From: Trebonia sp964581815
GTDB lineage: Bacteria; Actinomycetota; Actinomycetes; Streptosporangiales; Streptosporangiaceae
DNA: 64,000 nt
Assembly (NCBI GenBank): GCA_964581815.1
Contig: CAZORE010000006.1
Location: 1-64,000, forward strand
Direction: 5' to 3'
The notes beneath the pieces are model-generated. The model saw only the letters and a list, made by a program, of their open reading frames with translations. It did no database searches and was not told the origin of the DNA. A program made the translations under genes and the position numbers. Every line of letters starts with the position of its first letter. The stretch's first letter is position 1. This document shows positions 16,440 through 25,233 of this stretch, one piece after another.

Positions 16440-17594
16440 TCAGCCCCAGACGCGGTCGGATGCGATCTTGGCGCCTTCGACGAGGGCGGCGAACTTGGCC
16501 CACACGACCTCGGGGTGAGTGCGCCTGATGTGCGACGTCTGGGCGAAGCCGCAGTCCGCGCCGCCGATGACGTTCTCGCGGCCGAGGATCCTGGCGAAGC
16601 GCTCAAGCCGCTGGGCGACCAGGCGCGGGTGCTCAACCGTGGTCGTGTGGTGGGTGATGACCCCGGGGATGAGGATCTTCCCGTCGGGGAACCGCGTCCG
16701 CTCCCAGACCTCCCACTCCCACTCGTGCCGCGGGTTCGCCGCCTCGATGGAGTACGCGCCGGCGTTCACCTGCAAGATCAGGTCAACGAGGGCTTCCAGC
16801 GGCGCGTCCGCGACGTGCGGGACGTGCCAGCTGCCAAAGCAGACGTGATAGCGGACCCGGTCCGCGGGGATCCCGGCGAGCGCGTGGTTCAGCGCGTCCA
16901 CCCGCAGCTGCGCCCAGCGCCGGTAGGCGCCCTCGCCCTGCTCGGCGAGGTGGTCGTACATGTTGGCGAGCACGGCGTCGTCCACCTGGAGGATGAACCC
17001 GGCCTGGTGGATGGCGAGGTACTCCTGGCGCAGCGCCTCGGCGAGGGCGTAGACGTACTCTTCCTCGGTCGCGTAGTACTCGTTCACCCCGTTGTACGCC
17101 ATGCTGGCTGGCGCGACGCTGGTGAAGAATGCCTCCTGGCCCTCCCGCCCGGCCAGCGCGGCCTTGAGGTTGGCCAGGTCGCGGGCGATCGCGTCGCCGC
17201 CGGTGTACTTGACCGGCCCGACGCACGCCTGCGCGGGCGCGCCCGTGAGCGCGAACGGCATCTCCGGGTTGTCGGTGAAGAAGTCCCTGAACCGCTCCCG
17301 GTCCCGGCCCAGCCAGTGCAGCGGGACCAGCTGGTCCGGGCGGACCTCGAAGCCGGACACCCGGCCGATCGCGTACGCCGCCCAGCTCGACTTGCCGAAC
17401 TCGCCGTCGTTCACGACGCTGATCCCGGTGTCCGCCTGCCTGGCGACCACGCCGGCGACCGCCGCCGCCAGCTCGCGCTCATAGGCGGCGCGCGTGTCCG
17501 CGTCCGCATCCGGTGCCGGCTCATCGACAAGGGCACCCGGCCGGATCAGGCTGCCGGTGTGGGTGGTCAGGAAGCCATGTTCGCTGCGATGCAC
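16440..17594 (-). CDS. Cobalamin-independent methionine synthase-fold (MetE C-domain-like) protein
   Basis: 384 residues corresponding to the catalytic C-terminal half of MetE, without its N-terminal domain. Zn-site residues are visible in order: His and Cys in YHVCFGSWH, Glu in SIEAANPRHEWEW, Cys in GGADCGFAQ. The N-terminal TTHTGSLIRP and VVNDGEFGKSSW are typical of stand-alone relatives (archaeal MetE, epoxyalkane:CoM transferase type). It probably transfers an alkyl or methyl group to or from a thiol; the substrate is not predictable. It is a single gene next to hisD, with copy 3 of the 17-bp motif behind its stop. Confidence 0.75.
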   Translation of the reverse strand: MHRSEHGFLTTHTGSLIRPGALVDEPAPDADADTRAAYERELAAAVAGVVARQADTGISVVNDGEFGKSSWAAYAIGRVSGFEVRPDQLVPLHWLGRDRERFRDFFTDNPEMPFALTGAPAQACVGPVKYTGGDAIARDLANLKAALAGREGQEAFFTSVAPASMAYNGVNEYYATEEEYVYALAEALRQEYLAIHQAGFILQVDDAVLANMYDHLAEQGEGAYRRWAQLRVDALNHALAGIPADRVRYHVCFGSWHVPHVADAPLEALVDLILQVNAGAYSIEAANPRHEWEWEVWERTRFPDGKILIPGVITHHTTTVEHPRLVAQRLERFARILGRENVIGGADCGFAQTSHIRRTHPEVVWAKFAALVEGAKIASDRVWG

Positions 17595-17778
17595 GGTGTG
17601 CCGCTCCTTTGCCTACCGCGCGGGCGCGCTAGCTCGCGACCCGGACATGTCATTAACATCACGCGAACCGTGTTGCCCGCAAGGTCCCCTGTGTTTCCCG
17701 CTAGATCCCGGCGTCCCGGTTAGGGCTATGACGACGGCAAGGGGGGCGGCCGGCTGATTCATTCCCGTGTGGCCCGGG

Positions 17779-18488
17779 TTAGCGCGACGGCGACGCCCGG
17801 GGAGTGGGCTGATTGCCGGCCGGGGTGGGTTGGCCCGTGGCTGGCTGGCCCGAGACGGTGGCGGTGGGCTGATCCGAGGGGGCGGTGGCGAGCTGGCCCG
17901 AGGGGGCGGTGGTGGGCGAGGCGGCGGGGACCTTTCCTGTCGCTCCGGCAGCGGACGGCGTCACAGTCGGGGTCGGGGTGGCGGTCGCGATGGGGACTGG
18001 CGTGGCCGGCTTGNNNNNNNNNNNNNNNNNNNNNNNNNNNNNNNNNNNNNNNNNNNNNNNNNNNNNNNNNNNNNNNNNNNNNNNNNNNNNNNNNNNNNNN
18101 NNNNNNNNNNNNNCGTCACAGTCGGGGTCGGGGTGGCGGTCGCGATGGGGACTGGCGTGGCCGGCTTGGCGGTGGCAGTCGCGATGGGGACTGGCGTGGC
18201 CGGCTTGTCGGTGGCGGTCGTGACGAGGACCCGCGGGCCGTGCGGTGCGGGCCGGACGGGGCTCACCGGCGCGGCGGGCGCCGGCGGCGAGGTCGCCAGG
18301 TCAGCGAGCCCCGTCCCCGTGCCCGTGAGCAGGGCGAGCGCGCACAGGGTCCCCGCGACGGCGGCGACCCGGCGGCGCCTGCGCAGCCGCCGGCCGCGGT
18401 CCATGATCAGCATGACGTCGACCGCGCCGCCGGGATCGTTTCCCGCGCGCAGCGCCTCGCGCAGGATCTCGGTGTCCAGCCCGGTCAC
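17779..18488 (-). CDS. Membrane protein with Pro/Thr-rich repeats, likely sigma-factor partner (spans assembly gap)
   Basis: Begins at a GTG that overlaps the sigma factor stop (GTGA). The first 45 residues are soluble with a basic RGRRLRRRRR block, then one membrane segment (VAAVAGTLCALALLTG, about 46-62), then an outer tail of KPATPVPIATATA repeats (33-39-bp units). A run of 100 N interrupts it at 18014-18113. If the N-run and one of the two identical 55-bp flanks are removed, the frame continues without a stop to 17779, giving 184 residues. Position and topology suggest an anti-sigma or sigma-coupled membrane protein; no zinc anti-sigma motif is seen. Confidence 0.6.
17959..18206 (-). repeat. 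Tandem 33-39-bp repeats encoding Thr/Ala/Pro/Lys segments
   Basis: Units around GCGATGGGGACTGGCGTGGC recur at 17986, 18141 and 18180 and code for KPATPVPIATAT-like segments of the membrane protein. The array contains the assembly gap. Confidence 0.7.
18014..18113. other. Run of 100 N, assembly gap
   Basis: Exactly 100 undetermined bases. The 55 bases before it (17959-18013) and after it (18114-18168) are identical, so the flanking contigs probably overlap and the gap has no real content. Confidence 0.9.
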
Positions 18489-19015
18489 GGCCGCTCCCCT
18501 CCGATCGGCAACGGCCCCACCGGCTGCGACACTGCCTCGTCGCCCGCGCGGACGCGGAGCTTGGCCAGCGCGCGGGAGCTGGTGGACTTGACGGTGCCGA
18601 CGGTGATGCCCAGGTCCCTGGCGACCGCCGCCTCTGGCAGGTCGAAGAGGTAGCGCATGACGATCACGGCGCGCTCCTTCACGGTGAGCGTGGCGAGTGC
18701 CCCGGTCAGCCACTGGCGGAGCGCCACCTCATCGGCCGGGTCGGGGCTGTGCCGGCGGTCGGGGAGCTCGCCGGCCGGGTACTCACGGAGCCGGCGGCGC
18801 CAGCGGTCGGTGACATGGTTGACCAGGACCTTGCGCGCGTAGGCGTAGGCGTCGTCGCGGCGGACCCTGGACCAGGCGGCGTAGGTGCGGACCAGCGCCG
18901 TCTGTGCGGCGTCCTCCGCGACGTGCCGGTCACCGGTGAGCAGGTACGCGGCATGCCGCAGCCCCCCGTAGCTCGCCCGCGCGAATTCGGCGAAGTCCTC
19001 GTCTGCCCCTGTCAT
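18485..19015 (-). CDS. ECF sigma factor, SigE family
   Basis: 176 residues. Region 2 covers EFARASYGGLRHAAYLLTGDRHVAEDAAQTALVRTY and ends in the YARKVLVNHVTDRWRRR helix; region 4 is LTVKERAVIVMRYLFDLPEAAVARDLGITVGTVKS with a clear helix-turn-helix. This matches the actinomycete sigma-E subfamily (TIGR02983 type). The ATG at 19015 has AAAGGACGGA directly upstream. It overlaps the start of a membrane protein gene by GTGA, the usual sigma/anti-sigma arrangement, and is divergent from a lipoprotein gene that could be its target. Confidence 0.88.
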   Translation of the reverse strand: MTGADEDFAEFARASYGGLRHAAYLLTGDRHVAEDAAQTALVRTYAAWSRVRRDDAYAYARKVLVNHVTDRWRRRLREYPAGELPDRRHSPDPADEVALRQWLTGALATLTVKERAVIVMRYLFDLPEAAVARDLGITVGTVKSTSSRALAKLRVRAGDEAVSQPVGPLPIGGERP

Positions 19016-19237
19016 TCCGTCCTTTCCGCTGGCCGCCCGGGTCTCGCGGATCGCGGGCGGCCGCCATCGCCCGGTCGCACTGCTACCGGGCGACGCCGGG
19101 CACCTGACCTGCCCCGCTTGTCCATATACGGACGGACGGGGAGAAAGGTTGCTGCCCGCCGGGCACAACTTTCGCCGCGCCCCGGCGTATTTCCCGGTGT
19201 TCGTGTCTTTACCGGAACTACCTCGAGGAGCATGCAG

Positions 19238-19759
19238 GTGCGGTCACACAACAAGTCGGCGCGGGCGGCAGCGGGCTGGACGCTCGGGATCGCCGCGGGC
19301 CTGGCCCTGGCGGGGTGCTCGGCGTCGGCGTCCGGCTCCGGTTCTGCGGCGTCCGCCCCGGCAAGCTCCGCGAGCACCGGGCCAAGCCAGCCGACCGCGC
19401 TCGCGGCGAGCGGAACGCCCAGCGGTGCGGTAACGGCGACCGCGGGCACCGTCGCGCCGACGGCGGCGGGCAGCGGGCGGCGGGCCTCGGCCCCGGTGGC
19501 CAGCCCGGCCGGGGCCGCGCCGACGGCGGTGCCGACCTCGGCTCCCTGCCGGGCCACGCCGGTGCCGGCGCCGACGGGCGGTAAGGCCACGCCGGAGCCG
19601 AGCCCGGCCGGCCCGGCCGGGTGCGACTCGCTGGCCGCGGTCGCGCCGGGCGTCACCGCGGCGGTCCCGTCGCCCGCGAAGACGGAGGCGCCCACGCCGG
19701 TTCCGTCGCCAACCACGGCCAGCGCGGCGCCGACGGCGAGCCCCTCGCGTCCCCGGTAG
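19238..19759 (+). CDS. Low-complexity Ala/Pro/Thr-rich lipoprotein
   Basis: 173 residues from the GTG at 19238, which has GAGGAG seven bases upstream; an in-frame ATG at 19232 is only one base from that site. The signal peptide WTLGIAAGLALAGC ends in a lipobox (LALAGC), so the mature protein is lipid-anchored outside. The rest is almost entirely Ala, Pro, Ser, Thr and Gly with few charges and two cysteines, resembling a wall-spanning linker. No catalytic domain is seen. It is divergent from the sigma factor gene. Confidence 0.6.
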   Translation: MRSHNKSARAAAGWTLGIAAGLALAGCSASASGSGSAASAPASSASTGPSQPTALAASGTPSGAVTATAGTVAPTAAGSGRRASAPVASPAGAAPTAVPTSAPCRATPVPAPTGGKATPEPSPAGPAGCDSLAAVAPGVTAAVPSPAKTEAPTPVPSPTTASAAPTASPSRPR

Positions 19760-19901
19760 CCGGCCGGGGAGAGACCGTGCCCCGGTGGCGGCGACCCGCG
19801 CACGTTCTGGATCACTTTCCGCATCGATAGCCCAGCATATGTATTGCGGTCGTGTTCGGGCTCCTCTGTGATGGTAGGACCGCATCTACCTCAGGGGGCC
19901 G

Positions 19902-21227
19902 ATGATCATGCCGAGCGGACCAGACGACCTGCACTCGGAAGAACGCATGGCGCTGTGGCGGCGCGCACGGCACGCGGCGGTGTGCGAGCGGACCGCGAGC
20001 GGCGGCGAGGGCGCAATCGGGCAGCCCGGCGTGCTCGAGGGCCCCGGATTCCTGTACCGCCCGCTCCAGATCCTGGTCGAGACCGGGATCATGCAGACGT
20101 CACCGGTGGAAAGCGAGCTGGTGAACCGCTACGGCGGACAGCGCGACGACGAGCTCAGCGGCAGTCTCCATGAGGCTGGAATTCCCATCGACGTGTTCAC
20201 CATGCCCCCGGAGGTGTACATCCCCGGGCTCGTCGCGCGGTTGCGGGAACGTCCTTACGGCGAATGGGACGCGCCCGCGGCCAACGTCAGCCCGAACCAT
20301 GTCTTCTGCGGGGAACCAGCCGGCTACACCGGCGGCCCCTACGGTGAGCCGACCAGCCAGGACCCGATCGACGAGAAGAAGTTCGGTGAGCCGACGGCGG
20401 GGGCGCCACAGATCGCCGTCCTCGACACCGGCTACGACACGCAGATCCAGACCCTGCCGCACCGCGGCCTTGAGCCGCGGGTCGGCTACCAGCCTGGCCC
20501 CGGCTCGCCCGAGACCATCATGGACGGCCAGTACCTCGCGCAGGAGGCCGGGCACGGCACGTTCATCGACGGCATCATCATGCAAGTGGCCCCGCAGGTG
20601 AGCATCAACCAGGTCCAGGTGCTCACCCCGGACGGGGTCACCGATGACACCACCCTGGCGCACGCGATTGCCGGGCTGGCGAACAGTGCGCCGGTCATCA
20701 ATCTCTCGCTTGGCGGTTACACCTACGGGGACACCCCGCCGCCAGCCACGAGCGCCGCCATCGCCGCGCTCCCCGACACCGTGGTGGTGGTCGCGGCGGC
20801 GGGCAACAACCAGTCGTCCGAGCTGTTCTGGCCGGCGGCGTGCAAGACCGTGGTGGCGGTCGGGGCCCTCGACACGACCCAGAGCCCGCCGCAGGTGGCG
20901 GGCTTCAGCAACTACGGCTCCTGGGTCGACCTCTACGCGCCGGGTGTGACCGTTTACAGCACCTACCTGCGGGCGAACTGGCTGCTGCCGAATGACACGC
21001 CGCCGGCCCGGTCGATGGACGGCTGGGCGACCTGGAGCGGCACATCGTTCGCGGCGCCGCAGGTCGCGGCCGCGATCGCGAACATGCTGCTGACGTCGGG
21101 CGGAACCGCGCGCCAGGCGGCGCACTCGGTGCTCACCCAGGCGCATTGGCTGCCCGTGACCACGCTGCGGGGCATCACCGGGGTGTACACCTACATCCCG
21201 GTGCCCGGCGTGATCTACCCCGCGTGA
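19902..21227 (+). CDS. Subtilisin-like S8 serine protease, apparently cytoplasmic
   Basis: 441 residues from the ATG at 19902 (a second ATG at 19908 has better spacing to AGGGGG). The catalytic triad is intact: Asp175 in AVLDTGYD, His218 in GHGTFIDG, Ser382 in SGTSFAAPQVAA; the oxyanion Asn302 is in AAGNNQSS. The 165-residue N-terminal region ends in NVSPNHVFCGEP, as in prodomain-like segments of other S8 enzymes. There is no signal peptide or membrane helix, so it should stay in the cytoplasm. It converges on the TPR-CHAT gene with only 5 bp between stop codons, pairing two proteases of different clans. Confidence 0.88.
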   Translation: MIMPSGPDDLHSEERMALWRRARHAAVCERTASGGEGAIGQPGVLEGPGFLYRPLQILVETGIMQTSPVESELVNRYGGQRDDELSGSLHEAGIPIDVFTMPPEVYIPGLVARLRERPYGEWDAPAANVSPNHVFCGEPAGYTGGPYGEPTSQDPIDEKKFGEPTAGAPQIAVLDTGYDTQIQTLPHRGLEPRVGYQPGPGSPETIMDGQYLAQEAGHGTFIDGIIMQVAPQVSINQVQVLTPDGVTDDTTLAHAIAGLANSAPVINLSLGGYTYGDTPPPATSAAIAALPDTVVVVAAAGNNQSSELFWPAACKTVVAVGALDTTQSPPQVAGFSNYGSWVDLYAPGVTVYSTYLRANWLLPNDTPPARSMDGWATWSGTSFAAPQVAAAIANMLLTSGGTARQAAHSVLTQAHWLPVTTLRGITGVYTYIPVPGVIYPA

Positions 21228-21232
21228 CGGCG

Positions 21233-23995
21233 TTACCCGCCGTACCCGAGGCAGACCAGGGTCGCCGCGGCCAGCCGCGCCAGCGGGCCGTCCGCGGCGG
21301 CCGCCGCCGTCACCTCCGCCAGGGCCGCCGCCGGCGTGGCGCCCTCGCCGACCCGCCGGTGCCAGCCGTGCGCTAGCCGCGCGCTGACCCCATCGGGCAG
21401 CGGCAGCAGCGGGGCGATCACGGCGCTGGCGCCGACCGCGAGCAGTGCCGCGGCGAGCCCGGTCATCTCATCACCCGGCCCGGCCGTGGACAGCGCCGAG
21501 TCGCAGGCGGCCAGCATGATGGTCCGCGGCGCGCTGCCCAGGCGCTCCAGGTCATACACGGTCAGCGGCCCGTCGGCGAGCAGCAGCGAGGAGAACAGCG
21601 GGTTGTCCGCGCGGAAGCTGCCGTGCGCGGCCACGTGGGCGACGTCCGCCCCGTCCAGCGCCCGCAGCGCCGCGCTCACCGTCGCCTCGCGCCCGGTGAG
21701 CACCTGCGCGCCGGGATAGACCGCCGACAGTGCCTCGATCTCGTCGGCGGCACCCTCCAGGCCGGGGCCCGCCACCAGGACGACGCGCCGTCCCGCGCGC
21801 GGCGCGGGCTCCCGCGGCAAGGCCTCCGCCTGCCCCCGTGTCGCCCGCCCCGGTGTCGCCTGCCCCGGTGCCACCCGCGTCCTCGCCGCCAGCCAGCTCG
21901 CGGCCGACGGCGCGACCGTCACCGGGCGGCCGGCGCAGCCCGGCAGCATCGGCCAGGGCAGCGACCTCAGGCTGCCCGGCGGCACCAGGACAAGCGGGCA
22001 CCCGCCGGGCAGCGGGGCGAGCGGTGCGAGCAGCGCGTCATCGAGCCGGCCGGCCGCGTGCGCGGTCAGGTCGGCGGCGGCGCGCAGCGAGGCGGCGGAC
22101 CCGTGGCCGGTCAGCAGGCGGCGCCAGGCGAATCGCAGCGCATCGAGTTCCGCGGCGACCGGGTTCGCCGGGCCAAGCGCCCGCAGCGCCGGGCGCCCGG
22201 CCCCGATGATCACCGCGTACAGGTCGCCGTCGCTCTCGACGTACTCAACGAGCACGCGGCCGGCGAGGGCAGTGGTGAGGCGCGTTACGGTCGCGGCGTC
22301 CGGGTCCCGACCCGGGTGCCCGCCCGCCTCGGCCTGCTCCCCTGGTGCCTGCTCCCCCGGTGCGTGCCGCAGGCGCTGCCGCAGCTGCTCCTCGAGGGCG
22401 TGCTGGCGGCGGCTGAGCGCCTGGACGGGCGCGCCGCTGAGCCTGGCATTCTCCGCCTCGTCCGCCGCGAGGCGGAGCGCGGTCCGCAGTTCCGCCAGTC
22501 TCTCGTCCGCTGGCGGAAGCACCGGCCGGATCCGTAGTGCCGCGGCGCGGTACCGTTCCGCGGAGCAGAGCACCCGCTCGGCGTCGCCTTCCTCGACGGC
22601 CAGCGCCACGCCGAGCGCCGCGAGTTCCGCTACCTGGCCGGCGACGAGCACCCGGAGCTCGGTGGCGCCGAGCATCGCCCGCTGCTGGTCGGCCGCCGCG
22701 AGCCCGGCCGAGACCGCCGCATAGGCGCCGCGCCGGTCACCGCTCTGCACGCGCAGCAGGGCCAGGGCATGCCAGGCGCGCGCGCGCCGCTCGAGCTGGG
22801 CGGCCCGCCTGGCCCGGGCCGCCGCCCGCAGCTCAGCCGTGGCGAGGTCGAGGCGCCCCAGGTCGGTGGCGATCCGCGCGATCAGCAGGCGGATGTCAAG
22901 TGCCTCGGTTCCCCATCCGGTGGCTTCCAGCCGCCGCGCCGCCTCCCGCGCCAGCCGCAGCAGCCTCGGCGAGCGCTCGCCGCCCGCCCAGGCGGCGTGC
23001 ACCTCCACGTACAGCGCCGCCGCCGCCCAGCTGGGGCGGTGCTGGCGGGTGAAGCCGCGCCGCGCGGCGGCGGCGCTGGCGCCCGCCGGGCCCGGCTCTC
23101 CCGCGGACAGCTGTGCCCGGGCGAGCAGCAGCTGGACTTCCGCGAGATCCGCCGCCTGCCCGCCCTGCGACAGCTCCGCGACCGCCGGGGCTATCGACTG
23201 CAGTGCCTCGTCGGCGAGGCCGGCGGACAGCAGCACCCCGCCCTTTTCCGTCAGCAGCGACGCAATGGGCCGGTCGGCCTTGCGGAACGCCTCGATGGCG
23301 CTGTCGAACGCGGCGAGCGACGCGGGGATGTCGCCGCGCTTCCCCTCGATGATGCCGAGGTTCCACCGCGCGCTCGCCCGCGACCATGGCAGGTCAAGGA
23401 CCGCGAAGAGCTCGTCGGCCCTGGTGTTGTCGGCCTTGGCCCGGCGCGGGTCTCCCCGGTAGGCGTGCAGTATGGCCCGGTTGTTCCGCAGCCGGGCCTC
23501 CCAGAGCCGGTCGTGATGGCGCCGCAGCGCGGGAAGCGCGGTCGCGTAGACCGCGAGCGCGTCGTCGAGATGGCCGGAGCGCTGCAGGACGAGGCCGCGC
23601 TGTGCGAGCGCCCGCGCGCGGTCCAGACCGCGCATGGTCCCGACCGCCGCTTCGGCGTCCCGCAGTGCCGCGCCAGTCCTGCCCTGCGACAGCAGCACGA
23701 AGGCCCGGCTCATCCTGGCCCGCGCGGCAACCTGGGGCAGTCCGGCCGCGGTCGCGACGCGGACGGCCGCGTGCAGCGCGGTCAGCGCGCCGTTGAGGTC
23801 ACCGAGCTCGTGTGCCGCCAGGCCGAGCGCACGGTGCGCCGTCGACTGCGCGCCTCGGTCACCGTGGCGGCGCGCGAGTTCAACCGCCCGCGCCGCCTGG
23901 GCGGCCGCGCGGGCCGGGTCGGCGGGCACCAGGTCGAGTGCCGCCCCCGCCGCCTCGGCGGCGGTCTGCGTCTCGGTCCCGGCGTGCTGCGGCAC
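21233..23995 (-). CDS. TPR-CHAT caspase-like protease
   Basis: 920 residues. Residues about 20-480 are TPR-like helical repeats (many ALDLVPADPARAAAQAARAVELA-type pairs), then a helical linker, then a CHAT domain (about 600-920). The caspase-type dyad is His791 in VAHVAAHGSF and Cys831 in IMLAACDSA. Low-complexity inserts APGEQAPGEQ and APGQATPGRATRGQA mark the linker and CHAT insert. It is the last of four minus-strand genes (small beta-protein, ECF sigma, 161-residue protein, CHAT), 35 bp after its neighbour. CHAT proteins are scaffolded peptidases activated by partners; here the TPR part is the likely sensor. The target is unknown; see findings. Confidence 0.85.
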   Translation of the reverse strand: MPQHAGTETQTAAEAAGAALDLVPADPARAAAQAARAVELARRHGDRGAQSTAHRALGLAAHELGDLNGALTALHAAVRVATAAGLPQVAARARMSRAFVLLSQGRTGAALRDAEAAVGTMRGLDRARALAQRGLVLQRSGHLDDALAVYATALPALRRHHDRLWEARLRNNRAILHAYRGDPRRAKADNTRADELFAVLDLPWSRASARWNLGIIEGKRGDIPASLAAFDSAIEAFRKADRPIASLLTEKGGVLLSAGLADEALQSIAPAVAELSQGGQAADLAEVQLLLARAQLSAGEPGPAGASAAAARRGFTRQHRPSWAAAALYVEVHAAWAGGERSPRLLRLAREAARRLEATGWGTEALDIRLLIARIATDLGRLDLATAELRAAARARRAAQLERRARAWHALALLRVQSGDRRGAYAAVSAGLAAADQQRAMLGATELRVLVAGQVAELAALGVALAVEEGDAERVLCSAERYRAAALRIRPVLPPADERLAELRTALRLAADEAENARLSGAPVQALSRRQHALEEQLRQRLRHAPGEQAPGEQAEAGGHPGRDPDAATVTRLTTALAGRVLVEYVESDGDLYAVIIGAGRPALRALGPANPVAAELDALRFAWRRLLTGHGSAASLRAAADLTAHAAGRLDDALLAPLAPLPGGCPLVLVPPGSLRSLPWPMLPGCAGRPVTVAPSAASWLAARTRVAPGQATPGRATRGQAEALPREPAPRAGRRVVLVAGPGLEGAADEIEALSAVYPGAQVLTGREATVSAALRALDGADVAHVAAHGSFRADNPLFSSLLLADGPLTVYDLERLGSAPRTIMLAACDSALSTAGPGDEMTGLAAALLAVGASAVIAPLLPLPDGVSARLAHGWHRRVGEGATPAAALAEVTAAAAADGPLARLAAATLVCLGYGG

Positions 23996-24030
23996 GGCGG
24001 TTCCCCCTTCTGTTCCTGGACCTCGGTTCC

Positions 24031-24516
24031 CTAGACCGCGGTCCAGCTGGTCAGCAACGTGCTCCCGTCGGCCAGCGAGCAGCGGAGCCGGAACGGCCCG
24101 GCCGGCAGGTCGCCGACCGAGAACCGTCCGTGGTCGTCCACCGGCACGTCGACCGCCCTGGCGCCCGCCACCTGGACCTGCAGGAGCGCCGTGACGGCGC
24201 CGACGAGCTGGCCGATAACGTCACGGCGAGCGCCGCGCGCGGTGACCTCGCACTCGATCACGGTGTCGGCGGCCTCGAAGGACAGCATCCGCGCGCCTAG
24301 GCCCCTGACGGCGGTGGCGGACGCGCCTACGGCGGAGTCGCGGACCAGCTCGGCGACGCGGGCGTCGATCTCGCGCAGGCCGAACGCGGCGCGCGCGGTC
24401 GTGATCAGCGCCTCGGGCACCGGGTCGGCCTCGGCCGCGACCCGGCGCAGGTCCGCGAGGAGCTGGTCGTCGGCCGCGTCGGGCCGCTGGCCGTCACTGG
24501 GCTGCTGATCGGTCAC
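24031..24516 (-). CDS. Small protein between ECF sigma factor and TPR-CHAT, candidate anti-sigma or substrate
   Basis: 161 residues from a GTG start. The N-terminal half is helical (DQLLADLRRVAAEADPVPEALITTARAAFGLREIDARVAELV) and resembles the sigma-contacting helices of zinc-free anti-sigma proteins; the C-terminal half is beta-rich (HGRFSVGDLPAGPFRLRC), like a small carboxypeptidase-regulatory-type sandwich. It has no signal peptide or membrane helix. It lies 65 bp after the sigma gene and 35 bp before the CHAT gene. Proteins of this kind recur between ECF sigma and CHAT genes in actinomycetes; the function is not established. Confidence 0.6.
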   Translation of the reverse strand: MTDQQPSDGQRPDAADDQLLADLRRVAAEADPVPEALITTARAAFGLREIDARVAELVRDSAVGASATAVRGLGARMLSFEAADTVIECEVTARGARRDVIGQLVGAVTALLQVQVAGARAVDVPVDDHGRFSVGDLPAGPFRLRCSLADGSTLLTSWTAV

Positions 24517-24581
24517 GGTGGTCTCCGGTCCTGTTCAGGCGGATACCCTGCTCACGCGGTATCCGCCGTCTGTTCGGTGCT

Positions 24582-25130
24582 TTACATAAGTGCGCGCAGC
24601 TTGTCGAGGCATCGCCCCTTGGTCGGGCCGATGCTGCCGACCTTCATGCCGAGCGCGGCGGCGACATCGACGTACGCGGGTGGCGGGTCCGCCATCAGGA
24701 CGCGGAGCAGTCGCTGGCAGGGCTCGTCGAGCCGGGCCAGTGCCCGCCACAGCTCGGCGGCGCGCTCGTCCCGCAGCAGCGCCGCGTCGGGTGCCGGGCC
24801 GTCGTCGGGGATATCTGGCAGTTCGGCGGACGACTCGGCGTGCCGGTCGGTGCGCCGCATCAGGTGGATGCACTCACGGCGGGCCGTCGTCGCGAGCCAG
24901 CCAGAGACCCGCTCCGGGTCCGCGATCTTGTCCATGTGCTCGACCAGTCGCAGCCACGTTGTCTGCACCACGTCGGCGGCGTCGGCGGTACTAAGCCGGT
25001 GGGAGCGCGCGATGGACCACAGCAGGCTGGTGTGCCGCTGCACCAGGGCATCCCACGCGCCCTGGTCTCCGGCGGCCGCGGCCTTAAGCAGCTCCCCGTT
25101 ACTCCCGTCCACGAGCAATGATTGGCGCAT
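24582..25130 (-). CDS. ECF sigma factor adjacent to CHAT protease
   Basis: 182 residues from the ATG at 25130 (no strong ribosome site; longer frames upstream lack conserved sequence). Region 2: LLKAAAAGDQGAWDALVQRHTSLLWSIARSHRLSTADAADVVQTTWLRLVEHM; region 4: LDEPCQRLLRVLM, then the helix-turn-helix VAAALGMKVGSIGPTKGRCLDKLR. The VGSIGPT recognition helix is typical of a group of actinomycete ECFs often found beside CHAT and protease genes. It lies upstream of the 161-residue protein and likely shares its transcript. Confidence 0.88.
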   Translation of the reverse strand: MRQSLLVDGSNGELLKAAAAGDQGAWDALVQRHTSLLWSIARSHRLSTADAADVVQTTWLRLVEHMDKIADPERVSGWLATTARRECIHLMRRTDRHAESSAELPDIPDDGPAPDAALLRDERAAELWRALARLDEPCQRLLRVLMADPPPAYVDVAAALGMKVGSIGPTKGRCLDKLRALM

Positions 25131-25233
25131 TCGTGACGCTTCGTCAATGCATTTGCGCGCACGGGAGCGGCGATGCCGGGCGGCGGCCGCGCTCCCGTGG
25201 CACTTCAGGCGTTGCCTGGAGGGGACGGGCACG

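Noticed and set aside
17959..18206. Frameshifted or truncated membrane protein gene
   Set aside because: The apparent frame break comes from the 100-N filler; removing the filler and the duplicated 55 bp restores one frame.
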